DNA of 64,000 nt from Bolinopsis microptera (Eukaryota; Ctenophora; Tentaculata; Lobata; Bolinopsidae): positions 7,054,084 to 7,118,083 of the forward strand of contig NC_087072.1 of NCBI RefSeq assembly GCF_026151205.1, in the 5' to 3' direction. The position numbers and the translations under genes are program-made. How positions within the stretch are numbered: position 1 is the first letter of the stretch; every line of letters starts with the position of its first letter. The notes beneath the pieces are model-generated. The model had not been told where the DNA came from, searched no databases, and saw only the letters and a program-made list of their open reading frames with translations. Positions 1 to 11,939 of this stretch are shown one piece after another.

Positions 1-1575
1 CTAGCAGTAGCGAACTTTAGTGTTCGAAATAGAACTTAGAGTTTCAGTACGTCCGTATCGCGCGTTTCAAACCACAGCACGTGAATCAATCAGGTAATGC
101 CGAATATAATGAGCTGGCACACACGTTGAATAATGTATGATTATATTCATTTACCCATTGTAGTATGTTCTCATGCACTAACAACTAAGTGCTGTGCATC
201 GTGCGAACTGTAAGACCCGGCGGTCAGGTGGAAGACTACCGTAATCTACAAGGGTGGACCGAATCTGTACTTAGATAAACCTAGGGTGGAGTGCTTATTT
301 TAGGCTCCACAAGAGCGCTCCTACAGCTCTTGAAACATGATTATGCCTGGCTAGCCGGAGTAACGAGTTCGACTTACCTACATCATGTCCTCCTTCAGGT
401 CCACCAGGGTCCCGAGTTCGTAACGTCCCACTAATATAGTGGTACCCAACCACGGATACTTGGGAGTATTATTCTCGCAAGTGGCGGGAAGGAACTTAGT
501 AATTTCAATCATAATTTATAGCTCAGGACCTTTCCTGGCTGGTGACTCATTAGTCACATACTTCAGTGTAGAGACTAGTAACATACGCCTAGTTAAGGGG
601 GCCGGAATGGAACTTCCAACATCAAGGTAATTAGAAGTGAACATACAATAGTCTTCAATAGAATATTTAACACGTAACCTATTAGCCCGTCCTAGGAGTA
701 CTCACCTCAGTATAGGAAAGGAGTTAGTTACAGGAAAGGAGTTCCGCTCATGGGTTGGACTCTAGATATGTGATGATCCCCGCTGTTCACGATGATACGT
801 AGTCAGTGCTCCTCCAAGAGTAGTATTCCATCCTGTCGTAAGAGAGTCCGTTGTGGAGAGAACCCAGGTTGGTGAGGACTGGAGCAGAGAGAGCCACAAC
901 TGAGCATTGTGCCGTATATTTATATTCCCCTCATTAGGAGGTCGTTAATGAGAATTGTGTTATCTTGATTACTTCTCGATTGACTACCCCGTTTACCGAC
1001 CGTGAAGGGTTCCTCAGAGCGCTATCTTAATTTAGCTTGAATAGTTATGATTGACTGCTCTCGCTTACAGCTCTGTGATTGCTCAAAAACGCTATCTTGG
1101 TTGTCACTTTTATCTTGGTCCCTCCTCTGACGTGGGTGCACCAATTATCGTTGGCTGGAGTCAATTAACTTCAACCCGATGTATAAGGAATTAATATCCA
1201 AGAGGTATTACACACTGGTAAACTGAACACACACACTGGTATGCTGAATACACACCGATATGCTGAACCATCGGAGGTTCTTACACGAACCACAACTTCG
1301 AAGTCTTTGCAGAACCTGAACATTACCGGAACTAAAGTTGACCAGAACTAAAGTCAACTACTGAACACGCACTGAAGTCCACCAGGGGAATATATTGAAA
1401 CATTTAATCTGACGAACTAAAGTCGTCCGATGAAGTCATTGTGCGATTCAGCTACCACAATTTATTATTATCACCTGGCCTCACATATTGGAATTATGCT
1501 AAAAACTAGTAAAAAGTGAAAGCGATCATGATGTGTAGGTACGACACCGACTTTACGTTTAATTTTAACACAATA
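1..1575. other. no recognisable gene; short repeats near the right end
   Basis: No open frame here looks like a protein. Between about 1205 and 1440 there are short imperfect repeats (ctgaacacacacactggta, and several gaactaaagt units). They vaguely resemble the gttcgac-type arrays at 42.9 kb, but I cannot link them firmly. No LTR, tRNA or promoter could be supported. Confidence 0.5.
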
Positions 1576-1579
1576 CATT

Positions 1580-4060
1580 GATCAATCAATATGATTGCAA
1601 CCAGGTACCGATCACATATTATATTATTAAGAGGTAGTAAGATTTAAATATTGACACAATTATATAACATCACAACATGGTGAAAATATGTCTATTTTGT
1701 TAAAGAAAAATTATTAGTATTACTCCTTGTGAATTAAGTTATGTTCATAAAATACCTAATTCATCTATGGATATGATGATCCAGTAACATTATGTCCTAA
1801 TTGAGTTACGTTTCTTTACAAACTTAAAACTTCGTGATATTTCAATCGATTTTTCTCGAATTCTTTAAAAATATTTGCCTAATAACGGTCTGACGCGCGT
1901 TGCACGCTCCTAGTTTTAGTTTGTTTACGCGAGAATGAAATCTTCGCATTGTTAGCAAAATATTCGCCTCCTTATAATTTACTTGCGCGAGGATTGAATA
2001 TGCGCGTTTTAAGTTCTGAGCAAACTATTTATTTGAACGAAAGCTCAAAATTTACCGAGAAATAGACCTTTTTATTAACTCATTTTGATGACTGTTTCTG
2101 ATCAGAAATTGCACGAAAAATCGATTTAACTAGGTTTCAGAACCTATAAACAATTCCTTATCCCTCAAAATTGATTTTTTATAGTTAATACGAGCAACAA
2201 GCAACATAAATTTGATCCTATGGTTCTACTCATGATATGACCTAGGGAGTTAAGCTGAAACCGAAACATCAAGGCAATCGAACAGGTACTAACACAATTT
2301 TCAGATAGAAATGTTCGTTGCAATATGTTTATTGCACCCGAGAGAGTCAGGACCAGAGAGAGAGAGAGTCAGGACCAGAGAGAGAGTCAAGACCAGAGAG
2401 AGAGTCAGGACCAGAGCAAGTCTGAAACACAGAGAGATTCAGGACCAGAGAGAGAGAGAGAGAGAGAGTCAGGACCAGAGTCCAGAGAGAGTCAGGACCA
2501 GAGAGAGTCAGGACCAGAGAGAGTCAGGACCAGAGCGAGGCCCAAAATCATAGAGAGTCAGGACCAGAGAGAGAGAGTCAGGACCATAGCAAGTCTGAAA
2601 CACAGAGAGACTTCGCAGGACCAGACAGAGAGAGAGAGTCAGGTCCAGAGAGAGTCAGGACCAGAGAGCTGGTGGGGGAAGGACCAGAGAGAGAGTCTGG
2701 ACCTGAGCGAGGAGGCCCAAAATCATAGAGAGGCAGGACCAGAGAGAGAGTGAGAGAGAGAGTCAAGAGCCAGAGAGAGAGAGTCAGACCAGAGCAAGTC
2801 TGAAACACAGGGAGAGTCAGGACCAGAGAGAGAGAGATGAGAGAGTCTGTCCCTGACTCTCTCTCTGGTCCTGTCTCTCGCTGTGTTGTGTGCCTCGCGC
2901 TAGTCCTGAGTCTCTTTCTGGTTGGGACTCTCTCTGGTCCTTACTCTCTCTCTCTCTGTTCCTGACACTCTCTCTGGTCTGACTCTCTCTCTGGTCCTGA
3001 CTCTCTCTCTGGTCCTGACTATCTCTCTCTCTGGTCGGTCCTGGCCTCTCTCTGGTCCTGACTCTCTCTGATCCCTGAATCTCTCTCTGGTCGCTGCCTC
3101 TCTATGATTTTTGGGCCTCGCTCTGGTCCTGACTCTCTCTGGTTCCTGACTCTCGTCTCAGGACCAGAGAGAGAGTCAGGACCAAAAGAGAGTCAGGTCC
3201 AGAGAGAGAGTCGGGATCAGAGAGAGAGTCAGGATCAGAGAGAGAAAGTCAGGACCAGAGAGCATTATGACTAGAGCGAGGTTGTTTGTTTGAGTAACAT
3301 AATAATTTTCAGGAATAAGGAAGCGAAAAGCGTTATTTGGGCTGTAAATCCAACTAAAATCGATTTCTTCGTGGCAACGTTAGCAGTTACATGAGAATAG
3401 TCGACCAAAAGGAGTTGCTTGCCTGCTGTGTTTTTCGTACTTTGCTCTTTACTTCGCTCAAGTTACAAAGCTGCAATAAACATATTGCAACAAACTTCTA
3501 TCTGAAAATTGTGTTAGTACCTGTTCGATTGCCTCGATCTTTCGGTTTCAGCTTAACTCCCTAGGTCATATCATGAGTAGAACCATAGGAGATCAAAATA
3601 AATGTTTGCTTGTTGCTCGTATTAACTATAAAAATCAATTTGAGGGATAAGGGAATTGTTATAGGTTCTGAAACCTAGTTAAATCGATTTTTCGTGCAAT
3701 TCTGATCAGAAACAGTCATCAAAATGAGTTTAATGAAAAGGTCGATTTCTCGGTAAATTTTGAGCTTTCGTTCAAATAAATAGTTTGCTAAGAACTTAAA
3801 ACGCGCATATTCAATCCTCGCGCAATTAAATCATAAGGAGGCGAATATTTTGCTAAGAAAGCGTAGATTTAAATCTCGGCAATAATTAAAGGATATAATT
3901 AAAACAACAAATTCAATTTGTAAATAAACAACCTGATACATCAACTTTACGTGTGTGTAATGTCATATTACAAACTATGTGTCTGTGGATAAGAATGCAA
4001 ATATAGTTCACCCGACCAAGCTCTTAAAATTTTATATATTAATATGTAGTTAAGGCGAGA
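1580..4060. repeat. foldback element, first copy of a direct duplication
   Basis: This unit is repeated at 4580-7035 with an offset of about 3,004 bases; both start at the same gatcaatcaatatgattgca boundary. Inside, roughly 1925-3870 is a long palindrome. The left arm (containing aggtttcagaacctataaac and taggtcatatcatgagtag on one strand or the other) returns inverted on the right, and a simple-sequence core sits in the middle. This copy has more indels than the second. Long inverted arms around a tandem-repeat core are the hallmark of foldback (FB-like) transposons; no transposase is visible. Confidence 0.85.
2336..3265. repeat. mirrored GAGAGTCAGGACCA minisatellite core (copy 1)
   Basis: The left half is an array of gagagtcaggacca-type units with variable GA runs. 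The right half is the reverse complement (tggtcctgactctctc), and near 3150 the orientation flips back. The core is therefore itself a palindrome built from a tandem repeat. Open frames across it (Arg/Glu/Ser-rich or Leu/Ser-rich) are by-products of the repeat, not genes. Confidence 0.9.
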
Positions 4061-4072
4061 ACATGATGAGAC

Positions 4073-4567
4073 ATGTCAAATCATTATCAAAATAGCCGGA
4101 ATTCTAAGCTTAGAAAGTCTATCAAGATCAGAGTGTTTACAGCACTAGTGGAGTCGGTGCTACTGTACGGTTCCGAGACTTGGACAATGACGAAAAGGCT
4201 AGAGAAGATGGTTGATGGTTGCTATACGCGAATGTTAAGAATGGCCCTTAACATCAACCAATATCGAGACCATGTCAGCAACCACAGCCTGTACGGTGAT
4301 CTTCCCAAAGTCAGCTCCAGGATAACCCAACGAAGGCTCAGACTTGCAGGTCATGCTCACCGACATCCGGAGCTGACACTGAACAAACTGATCCTCTGGA
4401 AGCCGAGTCATGGGCATACTAACAGGGGGCGACCTCATTTAACACTACTAGATAACCTAAAAGCAGATATTGGGCTGAAGTCAGTAGATGAGATAGCTAG
4501 ACTGATGGAGGACAGAAAGCTGTGGAGAACTGTTGTCAATGGATCTCGGGAATACCACCCGCCTTAA
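4073..4567 (+). pseudogene. C-terminal fragment of a non-LTR retrotransposon reverse transcriptase
   Basis: An open stretch of 164 codons resembles the region after the RT palm of RTE/CR1-group LINEs: LYGSETWTMTKRLEKMVDG, then TRMLR, then a GRP-x-LTLLDNL block and a final MEDRKLWRTVV. The catalytic RT domain and endonuclease are missing, so this is a 5'-truncated 3' end. It lies exactly between the two foldback copies, so it may have been carried in the segment when the duplication formed or inserted later. It is open throughout, so it is not very old. Confidence 0.75.
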
Positions 4568-4579
4568 GTCAAGTAAGTC

Positions 4580-7035
4580 AATTGATCAATCAATATGATT
4601 GCAACCAGGTACCGATCACATATTATATTATTAAGAGGTAGTAAGATTTAAATATTGACACAATTATATAACATCACAACATGGTGAAAATATGTCTATT
4701 ACTCCTTGTGAATTAAGTTATGTTCATAAAATAGCTAATTCATCTATGGATATGATGATCCAGTAACATTATATCCTAATTGAGTTACGTTTCTTTACAA
4801 ACTTAAAACTTCGTGATATTTCAATCGATTTTTCTCGAATTCTTTAAAAATATTTGCCTAATAACGGTCTGACGCGCGTTGCACGCTCCTAGTTTTAGTT
4901 TGTTTACGCGAGAATGAAATCTTCGCATTGTTAGCAAAATATTCGCCTCCTTATAATTTACTTGCGCGAGGATTGAATATGCGCGTTTTAAGTTCTGAGC
5001 AAACTATTTATTTGAACGAAAGCTCAAAATTTACCGAGAAATAGACCTTTTTATTAACTCATTTTGATGACTGTTTCTGATCAGAAATTGCACGAAAAAT
5101 CGATTTAACTAGGTTTCAGAACCTATAAACAATTCCTTATCCCTCAAAATTGATTTTTTATAGTTAATACGAGCAACAAGCAACATATATTTTGATCCTA
5201 TGGTTCTACTCATGATATGACCTAGGGAGTTAAGCTGAAACCGAAACATCAAGGCAATCGAACAGGTACTAACACAATTTTCAGATAGAAATGTTCGTTG
5301 CAATATGTTTATTGCACCCGAGAGAGTCAGGACCAGAGAGAGAGAGAGTCAGGACCAGAGAGAGAGTCAAGACCAGAGAGAGAGTCAGGACCAGAGCAAG
5401 TCTGAAACACAGAGAGATTCAGGACCAGAGAGAGAGAGAGAGAGTCAGGACCAGAGTCCAGAGAGAGTCAGGACCAGAGAGAGTCAGGACCAGAGAGAGT
5501 CAGGACCAGAGCGAGGCCCAAAATCATAGAGAGTCAGGACCAGAGAGAGAGAGTCAGGACCATAGCAAGTCTGAAACACAGAGAGATTCAGGACCAGACA
5601 GAGAAAGAGAGTCAGGACCAGAGAGAGTCAGGACCAGAGAGAGAGTCAGGACCAGAGCGAGGCCCAAAATCATAGAGAGGCAGGACCAGAGAGAGAGAGA
5701 GAGAGAGAGAGTCAAGACCAGAGAGAGAGAGTCAGGACCAGAGCAAGTCTGAAACCCAGGGAGAGTCAGGACCAGAGAGAGAGAGAGAGTCTAGTCCTGA
5801 CTCTCTCTCTGGTCCTGACTCTCTCTGGTTGTGTGCCTCGCTCTAGTCCTGAGTCTCTTTCTGGTTGGGACTCTCTCTGGTCCTTACTCTCTCTCTCTCT
5901 GGTCCTGACTCTCTCTCTGGTCCTGACTCTCTCTCTGGTCCTGACTCTCTCTCTGGTCCTGACTATCTCTCTCTCTGGTCGGTCCTGGCTCTCTCTCTGG
6001 TCCTGACTCTCTCTGATCCTGAATCTCTCTCTGGTCCTGCCTCTCTATGATTTTGGGCCTCGCTCTGGTCCTGACTCTCTCTGGTCCTGACTCACTCTCA
6101 GGACCAGAGAGAGAGTCAGGACCAGAAAGAGAGTCAGGTCCAGAGAGAGAGTCGGGATCAGAGAGAGAGTCAGGATCAGAGAGAGAAAGTCAGGACCAGA
6201 GAGCATTAGGACTAGAGCGAGGTTGTTTGTTTGAGTAACATAATAATTTTCAGGAATAAGGAAGCGTAAAAGCGTTATTGGGCTGTAAAACCAATTAAAA
6301 TCGATTTCTCGTGCAACGTTAGCAGTTACATGAGGAATAGTCACCAAAATGAGTTGCTTGCCTGCTGTGTTTTTTCGTACTTTGCTCTTTACTTCGCTCA
6401 AGTTACAAAGCTGCAATAAACATATTGCAACAAATATTTCTATCTGAAAATTGTGTTAGTACCTGTTCGATTGCCTCGATCTTTCGGTTTCAGCTTAACT
6501 CCCTAGGTCATATCATGAGTAGAACCATAGGATCAAAATATATGTTGCTTGTTGCTCGTATTAACTATAAAAATCAATTTGAGGGATAAGGAATTGTTTA
6601 TAGGTTCTGGAACCTAGTTAAATCGATTTTTCGTGCAATTTCTGATCAGAAACAGTCATCAAAATGAGTTAATGAAAAGGTCGATTTCTCGGTAAATTTT
6701 GAGCTTTCGTTCAAATAAATAGTTTGCTAAGAACTTAAAACGCGCATATTCAATCCTCGCGCAATTAAATCATAAGGAGGCGAATATTTTGCTAAGAAAG
6801 CGTAGATTTAACTCTCGCGCAAATAAATTATAAGGAGTTATAATTAACATCAACTAAAGTTCAATTGGTAAATAAACACATATTAACTTTAAGTGTGTGT
6901 AATTTGTCATATTTTACAAACAATTGTGGTCTGTGGGGATAAAATGCAAATGATAAGTTCAACTCCCTGACCCAAGCTGCTTTAAAAATTTTAATTATAT
7001 TAATATGTACGTTAACGGCCGGTGATAATGATTGA
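4580..7035. repeat. foldback element, second copy of the direct duplication
   Basis: This is the better preserved copy. The palindrome runs from about 4905 to 6812. The left arm passes through tcagaacctataaacaattc and ends near gcaatatgtttattgca at 5300-5318. The right arm begins with the inverse tgcaataaacatattgcaac at 6411 and ends with aggaggcgaatattttgcta near 6790. Flanks outside the palindrome (1580-1890 with 4580-4870, and 3915-4060 with 6870-7035) are also shared, so a segment larger than the element itself was duplicated. Confidence 0.85.
5314..6210. repeat. mirrored GAGAGTCAGGACCA minisatellite core (copy 2)
   Basis: The orientation switches from purine-rich to pyrimidine-rich near 5790 and flips back near 6100. 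Interspersed segments (gcaagtctgaaacacagaga and gaggcccaaaatcatagaga) recur in the same order in both copies of the foldback, so the array was copied with the element. A single strand could form a very long hairpin. Confidence 0.9.
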
Positions 7036-7199
7036 TACTCGTAAAATATTTTTTTCAATATTAAGACCGTCGACGAGTCCAACTCGGCCGGGCGCGTCTT
7101 GGTAAGTAATACGTAAATAAAAACAAAAAATATAATAATAATACAGTATATAAACTAAAACAACAAAAATAGATTTTTAAAAAACACAGATATGATATG

Positions 7200-7431
7200 A
7201 TGAGGATCAGTAAACCATCTCAAATGCTGCCATTACCTCAACCTGGGGACCCCAGGTTATTAGTATTACTATTATGTTCATAACATATAGTATAGTCATA
7301 GAGATTCGGGGGAATTATGACAGGCTAAGCGTCGCCCAGTAAAACTAAAAGTAAATACTGCCACTGCACACTGTGCAGTGCTTACTGGGCCACGCTCAGC
7401 CTGTCATTCCGCCTAGCCCTAATCTTTATGA
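7200..7431. repeat. dispersed MITE-like repeat with its own inverted halves
   Basis: The segment atgacaggctaagcgtcgcc at 7317 is answered by an inverted cgctcagcctgtcat near 7395, giving a small palindrome. Related pieces (gctcagcctgtcattccgcc, followed by an atgttcataa-type run and tggggtcccc) occur near 10590-10675, 31008-31080 and 57346-57375. This is a dispersed non-coding family with several decayed copies in this window. Confidence 0.6.
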
Positions 7432-7690
7432 ACACTAGCAGGAACCCGTCTACCCTAAAGTGGTGTCAAGACTCGAGAGAATAAAATAATTATTACCTAT
7501 TTAATTCGCGTTTTTGACACCACTTGGGGGTCCAAATTTTGGGCTCTAAAACTCTTATTCCTTGGCCAATTTTTTATTTTTTCATGCTGATTTGGAGGCC
7601 AATAAATCAATTGACCCAGTCAAAAAAGTTTCAGTTGTATTATATCTTTTACGGTTTTTGCGAAAATTTGCGTTTAAGTTGATGCCGTGG
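7432..7690. repeat. dispersed repeat, inverted copy at 34435-34682
   Basis: This stretch (containing caggaacccgtctaccctaa, gacaccacttgggggtccaa and ttttacggtttttgcg) matches the reverse complement of 34435-34682 along most of its length. No coding potential is seen. The partner begins within a few bases of the stop codon of the helicase-like ORF at 34430, so this may be the end of a larger element that carried that ORF. Confidence 0.65.
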
Positions 7691-7929
7691 TGTCAGTAAA
7701 ATGGCACAGATAAATATATATATATCGTCTCGCTTTGTATATAGTAAGATGATAGCCTGAGGTCCCCAGGTAATGCAGTGTATGCGGTTCTACGGAATTT
7801 TCTGCAGATCTGCTTATTGAGTTTATATTGTGACAGATCATGCTATATTAATATATTACTATATATATTATCCCTAGCTTAGCAATAGCCGGACCCCTCA
7901 ATATTTTGCATTATTCTTGTGTTTTTCAA

Positions 7930-8465
7930 ATGTGCTTGCAAAATCCACAATTACCACGTCTTGTTTACCACCTTTTTACTACATTGATTTTCCGCAAATA
8001 AGTCAACTTCTGAATATCTAAGAAGATTCTAGTTTAAAGCAGTGTGGTTAGAAAACAAAAAAGAAAAACTTTTTTAACAACTTTTAATAAAGAAATTATT
8101 TAATTAATTGATTAAATAATCACTATTAGTAATTTTTTCCCAAATATTTCAAAATTACAGTCTGATAAAATAATGTTTATAATTACGTAAAACGTATGAT
8201 GAACTAATTTTAATAAATTTTTTGAACATTTTCACTTTCGATATTTTGGACTAGTACAATTCTCGAAATTTTTTAAGAATTGCCACTATTTACCACTTTT
8301 TACCGCATTGAATCTCCGCTAATAAAACGACTTCTGAATTTGAATGTCGTAGAAGGTTCTAGATTTGATTGGGTAATCAATGATTACCTAATCGCTAATC
8401 ATGTGACAGGGACCAGGGTGCTAGGATACCTTTATTGGGCTTTCTGCACGATTCCCATAGACGTT
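7930..8465 (+). repeat. family A non-autonomous element, partial copy
   Basis: It shares ordered blocks with 15535-16051 and 25436-26125: aaaatccacaattaccac, ccgcaaataagtca, gattctagtttaaagca, ttttaccgcattgaatctcc and gtcgtagaaggttctagat. It ends in gattgggtaatcaatgatta, also present at 23440. No open frame is conserved between copies, so this is a MITE-like family. The internal AT-rich ttaattaatta tract is a shared feature. Confidence 0.65.
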
Positions 8466-8963
8466 TAATTTGGAGGGAGTAAAATTACATTATATAATTA
8501 AATGTGCAAAATCTAAAAATGAAATTCGGACGAATACTGTGTTCCCTGTATTATATTTATATTACATATATTATATATATATATTACATGACAGTCCGCT
8601 CTGAAGAATGCCTATATTCCTGAATAATCGCATATTATCCTCGATAACTCACTTTGGGACTTTCTGCTAGAGTAAAGATAGGTACCTAACTATTAATTCT
8701 TCGTAGCTTTGCGTCCATCGTTATAATTATGATCGTACGATTTTTTATTGAATAAAGTTTACTTTTGTTATAATTGGAGGGATTTCAGTATATTGATTGG
8801 GTGCAACTGTATTATCTGATCAACAAGTTCTTTAATTGTTTTTGACAGGGGTGTAGGAAGAGGGGGGGGGGGGGGGGAGGGGCCAGGGGGCCATCGCCCC
8901 CATAAAATCTGGGCAAGGGGCCAAAAACCACTTTTCTCCACGTTTCATGCTATAGTAGTAGTA
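8466..8963. other. no gene; homopolymer G tract
   Basis: AT-rich sequence with a ta-rich microsatellite near 8560-8590 and a G tract (about 16-17 G) near 8862. No coding signal is visible. Confidence 0.5.
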
Positions 8964-9325
8964 CAGTCAAATCCGTCCTTTTGTCGGACAAAATTCGCAA
9001 CAAAGCGATTTTAACGGGATATGGTCGGGACAGGCCCCAGGAATCATTCCAGTGAGTTCCCAAAATTTTCGACTTCAGAAAAATGCACAATTACCATTTT
9101 TTGACCACCTTTTTACCACTTTGCTTTTCCGCAAATAAGTCACGTTCTGAATATCCTAAAAGATTCTAGTTTAAAGCATTGTGTTTAGAAAACAAAGAAA
9201 GATAACTTTTTCTTGAACAACTTGTTCAAAAATAAATTATTTAATTAATTAATTAGTAAATTTTAAAATATTTCAAAAATATATTTTCATAAAAAATGTT
9301 CACAATTACATTCCACGTATATTGA
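8964..9325 (+). repeat. family A non-autonomous element, 5' half
   Basis: Begins cagtcaaatccgtccttttg, the same terminus as at about 15536 and, inverted, near 26110-26120. It runs through cgattttaacgggatatggt and the ttaattaatta tract, then stops at ccacgtatattgaacg, where the next repeat begins. It is therefore a truncated copy. Confidence 0.7.
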
Positions 9326-9334
9326 ACGGATTCA

Positions 9335-9840
9335 GCTGGATAACTGGCTGGTTCCTAAATTCCGAGCGTGAACATAACAGTCTGATGAGTTTATTTGATT
9401 AGATCTGTGTAAGTAGAGGATTCCTCTCACAAGTTCACAGCTATTGGCTTGCAAGGTCACGAATTGTAGCTTTGTAGGTCACTTTTATTCAATTTATTGA
9501 TGGTCAGAATATTCAAATTACCGATGAGTAAATTAAGGTCGCGAATTGCAGCCGGATATCTGGCCGGTTCCTAAATTCCGAGCGTGAACATAACAGTCTG
9601 ATGAGTTTATTTGATTAGATCTGTGTAAGTAGAGCCGTAGAGGATTCCTCTTACAAGTTCACAGCTATTGGTCACGAATTGTAGCTTTGTAGGTCGCTTT
9701 TATTTAATTTATTGATCGTCATGATAAATTCAAATTACCGATGAGTAAATTAAGGTCGCGATTTGCAGGTCACTTTTATTTAATTTATTGATCGTCATGA
9801 AATTCAAATTACAGATGAGTAAATTATTGTCACGACTTGC
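9335..9840. repeat. tandem repeat, about 220-bp unit, two and a half copies
   Basis: The unit ggttcctaaattccgagcgt ... acagtctgatgagtttattt ... accgatgagtaaattaaggt appears at about 9335-9555 and 9556-9770. A partial third copy of the end (ttatttaatttattgatcgt ... gatgagtaaatt) lies at 9770-9840. A related fragment (ccgagcgtgaacacaacagt) occurs at 10560. Non-coding. Confidence 0.8.
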
Positions 9841-10980
9841 AGGCCACGATCTGTAAACATTGACTTAAAAAACTGTGTTATTTAGCATTTTACATGATCG
9901 GATCTTAGTGATCAGGAATTCACCATACAAACTCGGGTCTTGATGCATAGTTAAGTTTTCGATATCATCTGCAAGGAGCTACATACCCGTTTGTTGACAT
10001 AAGTAAGTAGGCCTCCTTCTTTGCACGATTTTTTGATTGGGGCTTGGTTAATATAATTAATATAATTGGAGGACGAAAACCTTCGATAAGTAAATCATTC
10101 AGATCGTTTGCGAGTTTAGACTTTAGATATGTATGCAATTGGTTTCATTTAGGCTGATAACGTCATATTCGCATAACCATGGTAATGTCGTCGATAGTTT
10201 GATCTACATTTTTGTGAATAGAGCGAATATTTAAGGAAAGGAATCCAAGCTCGTCATCACCAGGCCACGGTATCTGTTTAGGAGATTGGTATGTGCACCC
10301 CATTAATTGTTATTAGTTTATCCGATAGTTCATCCATTAGTCCCATATGACTAATCCAAGGTTCTCATCAATCCTCAACTTTAGGTACTCCTCAGTGTAT
10401 GTTGACATTATTTATTATCTAATTTATGTGGAGTGATCTCATTTCATACTAATTCTCATCGTTTTTACCATATTAAGCTATATCCCTCCAATGGATCCTC
10501 TCGTAAAAGTTAAAATACCTACCTCGTTTCAAGTTCAGCAAGTTTTTTCTGGTATGATCCGAGCGTGAACACAACAGTGTCAGTAGGTTACTGGGCGGTG
10601 CTCAGCCTGTCATTCCGCCGAATCTTTATTTATTTATTAATGTTTATGAACATAATAGCCTGGAGTTCCCAGGTATAGTAAAACAATAGGATGATTTTAT
10701 TTGACTAGATCTGTGTATGTAGAGGATTCCTCTCACATGAACTTAAAGGTCTATTAGCTTATTAGAGTATTAGTATTGCAGCTGCGGGTAATGTTCTATG
10801 TACATTTTAGTATTATTACCTAGCATATAATATAAGTTACCAGTCTAGGCCAGATAATACAAATATGCAATGATCGTCATGTCTCACGAAGATAAAATTA
10901 CCGATGAGTAAATTAAGACTGACACCGGATAGTTTTGTCATTATTTGAATTAACTCCACGTATTGTGATTTACAATACGT
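9841..10980. other. no gene seen
   Basis: Non-coding, AT-rich. It contains decayed copies of neighbouring repeats (10558-10700: an accgagcgtgaac-like piece, gctcagcctgtcattccgcc and gatctgtgtatgtagaggat). No splice-consistent exon or RNA gene was recognised. Confidence 0.4.
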
Positions 10981-10981
10981 G

Positions 10982-11918
10982 GGGGGGGGGGGTTCACCCT
11001 GATTTTTTGTGAAACTTGTTTTCGAGATAGCAGTTGACCAACAAACTAAGACCGGTGACCGAACTTTTGAGAGGGTCCCGAACCCCAACCGCCAAACGGT
11101 GCCCGCGGGGCAGCCACGCCCATATTTTGTCCAAATTAGGCCCAATTTAACCAAATACCCTGTACATGCCCAAAACCGAGATTTTAGGTGCTCTACTTGT
11201 AGCTAGTGGTTCCTTGAACTCGTATATGAATTTTCATCAAGATTGGACAACAAATTGGCTGAGTTATGAGCCAAAAACTATATGACCATATGTGGGCATA
11301 CGCACCAATTTTGATCGATTTAGGCCCATAAATTGGTCAAATATCAATATTTTTGAATGGAACCACCTTTATATGAAAGGTAAGCCTATACTACACATTC
11401 TCTATGAATATCAGCTCAATATCTAACTAACTGTGAATTCTGTGTTCAAATAATAATATTTGCAAAACTGACTTCGCTCAAAACAATAGAACTCAATAGG
11501 GTTTCAATATTTTTACATAACATTTTCAGAATCAACGTAGAATCGCATTTCGACCTTAAGTTTTGGGACAGAATTTTGATTTAGGCTTTTTTTTAAATTT
11601 GGAAATTTAAAATTCTGAAAAATGCCCGGCAAATTCAAGCCACTTTTTTTCCAATCTTGATAAAAACTCATATACAAGTTCAGGGAACCACTAGCTACAA
11701 GTAGATCACCTAAAATCTAGGTTTTGGGCATTTTCAGGGTATTTGGCTAAATTGGGCCTAATTTGGACAAAATATGGGCGTGGCTGCCCAGCGGGCACCG
11801 TTTGGCGGTTGGGGTCCGGGACCCCCTCAAAAGTTTGGTCACTGGTCTTAGTTTGTTGGTAAACTGCTATCTCGAAAACAAGTTTCACAAAAAAATCAGG
11901 GTGAACCCCCAAACACCT
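10982..11918. mobile_element. non-autonomous inverted-repeat element with about 260-bp arms
   Basis: The left arm starts with a G run and ggttcaccctgattttttgt near 10990 and continues to tcatcaagattgg near 11245. The right arm is its inverse, from ccaatcttgataaaaactca near 11650 to cagggtgaaccccc near 11912. Arms differ by scattered substitutions. The 400-bp centre has no open frame of note. Short ORFs in the arms (on both strands) are mirror images of each other and not genes. No target duplication could be read, partly because the left edge is a homopolymer. Confidence 0.8.
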
Positions 11919-11939
11919 AAAAACTGGCTATGGGCCACA

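Noticed and set aside
2311..2808. Open frames rich in Arg/Glu/Ser or Leu/Ser in the minisatellite (also 5291-5752, 5865-6416)
   Set aside because: They are open only because the 14-bp repeat lacks stops; both strands and several frames are open and the composition follows the repeat.
9379..9620. ctgatgag in the 220-bp repeat as part of a hammerhead ribozyme
   Set aside because: No gaaa core and no pairing stems at the needed spacing could be found by eye.
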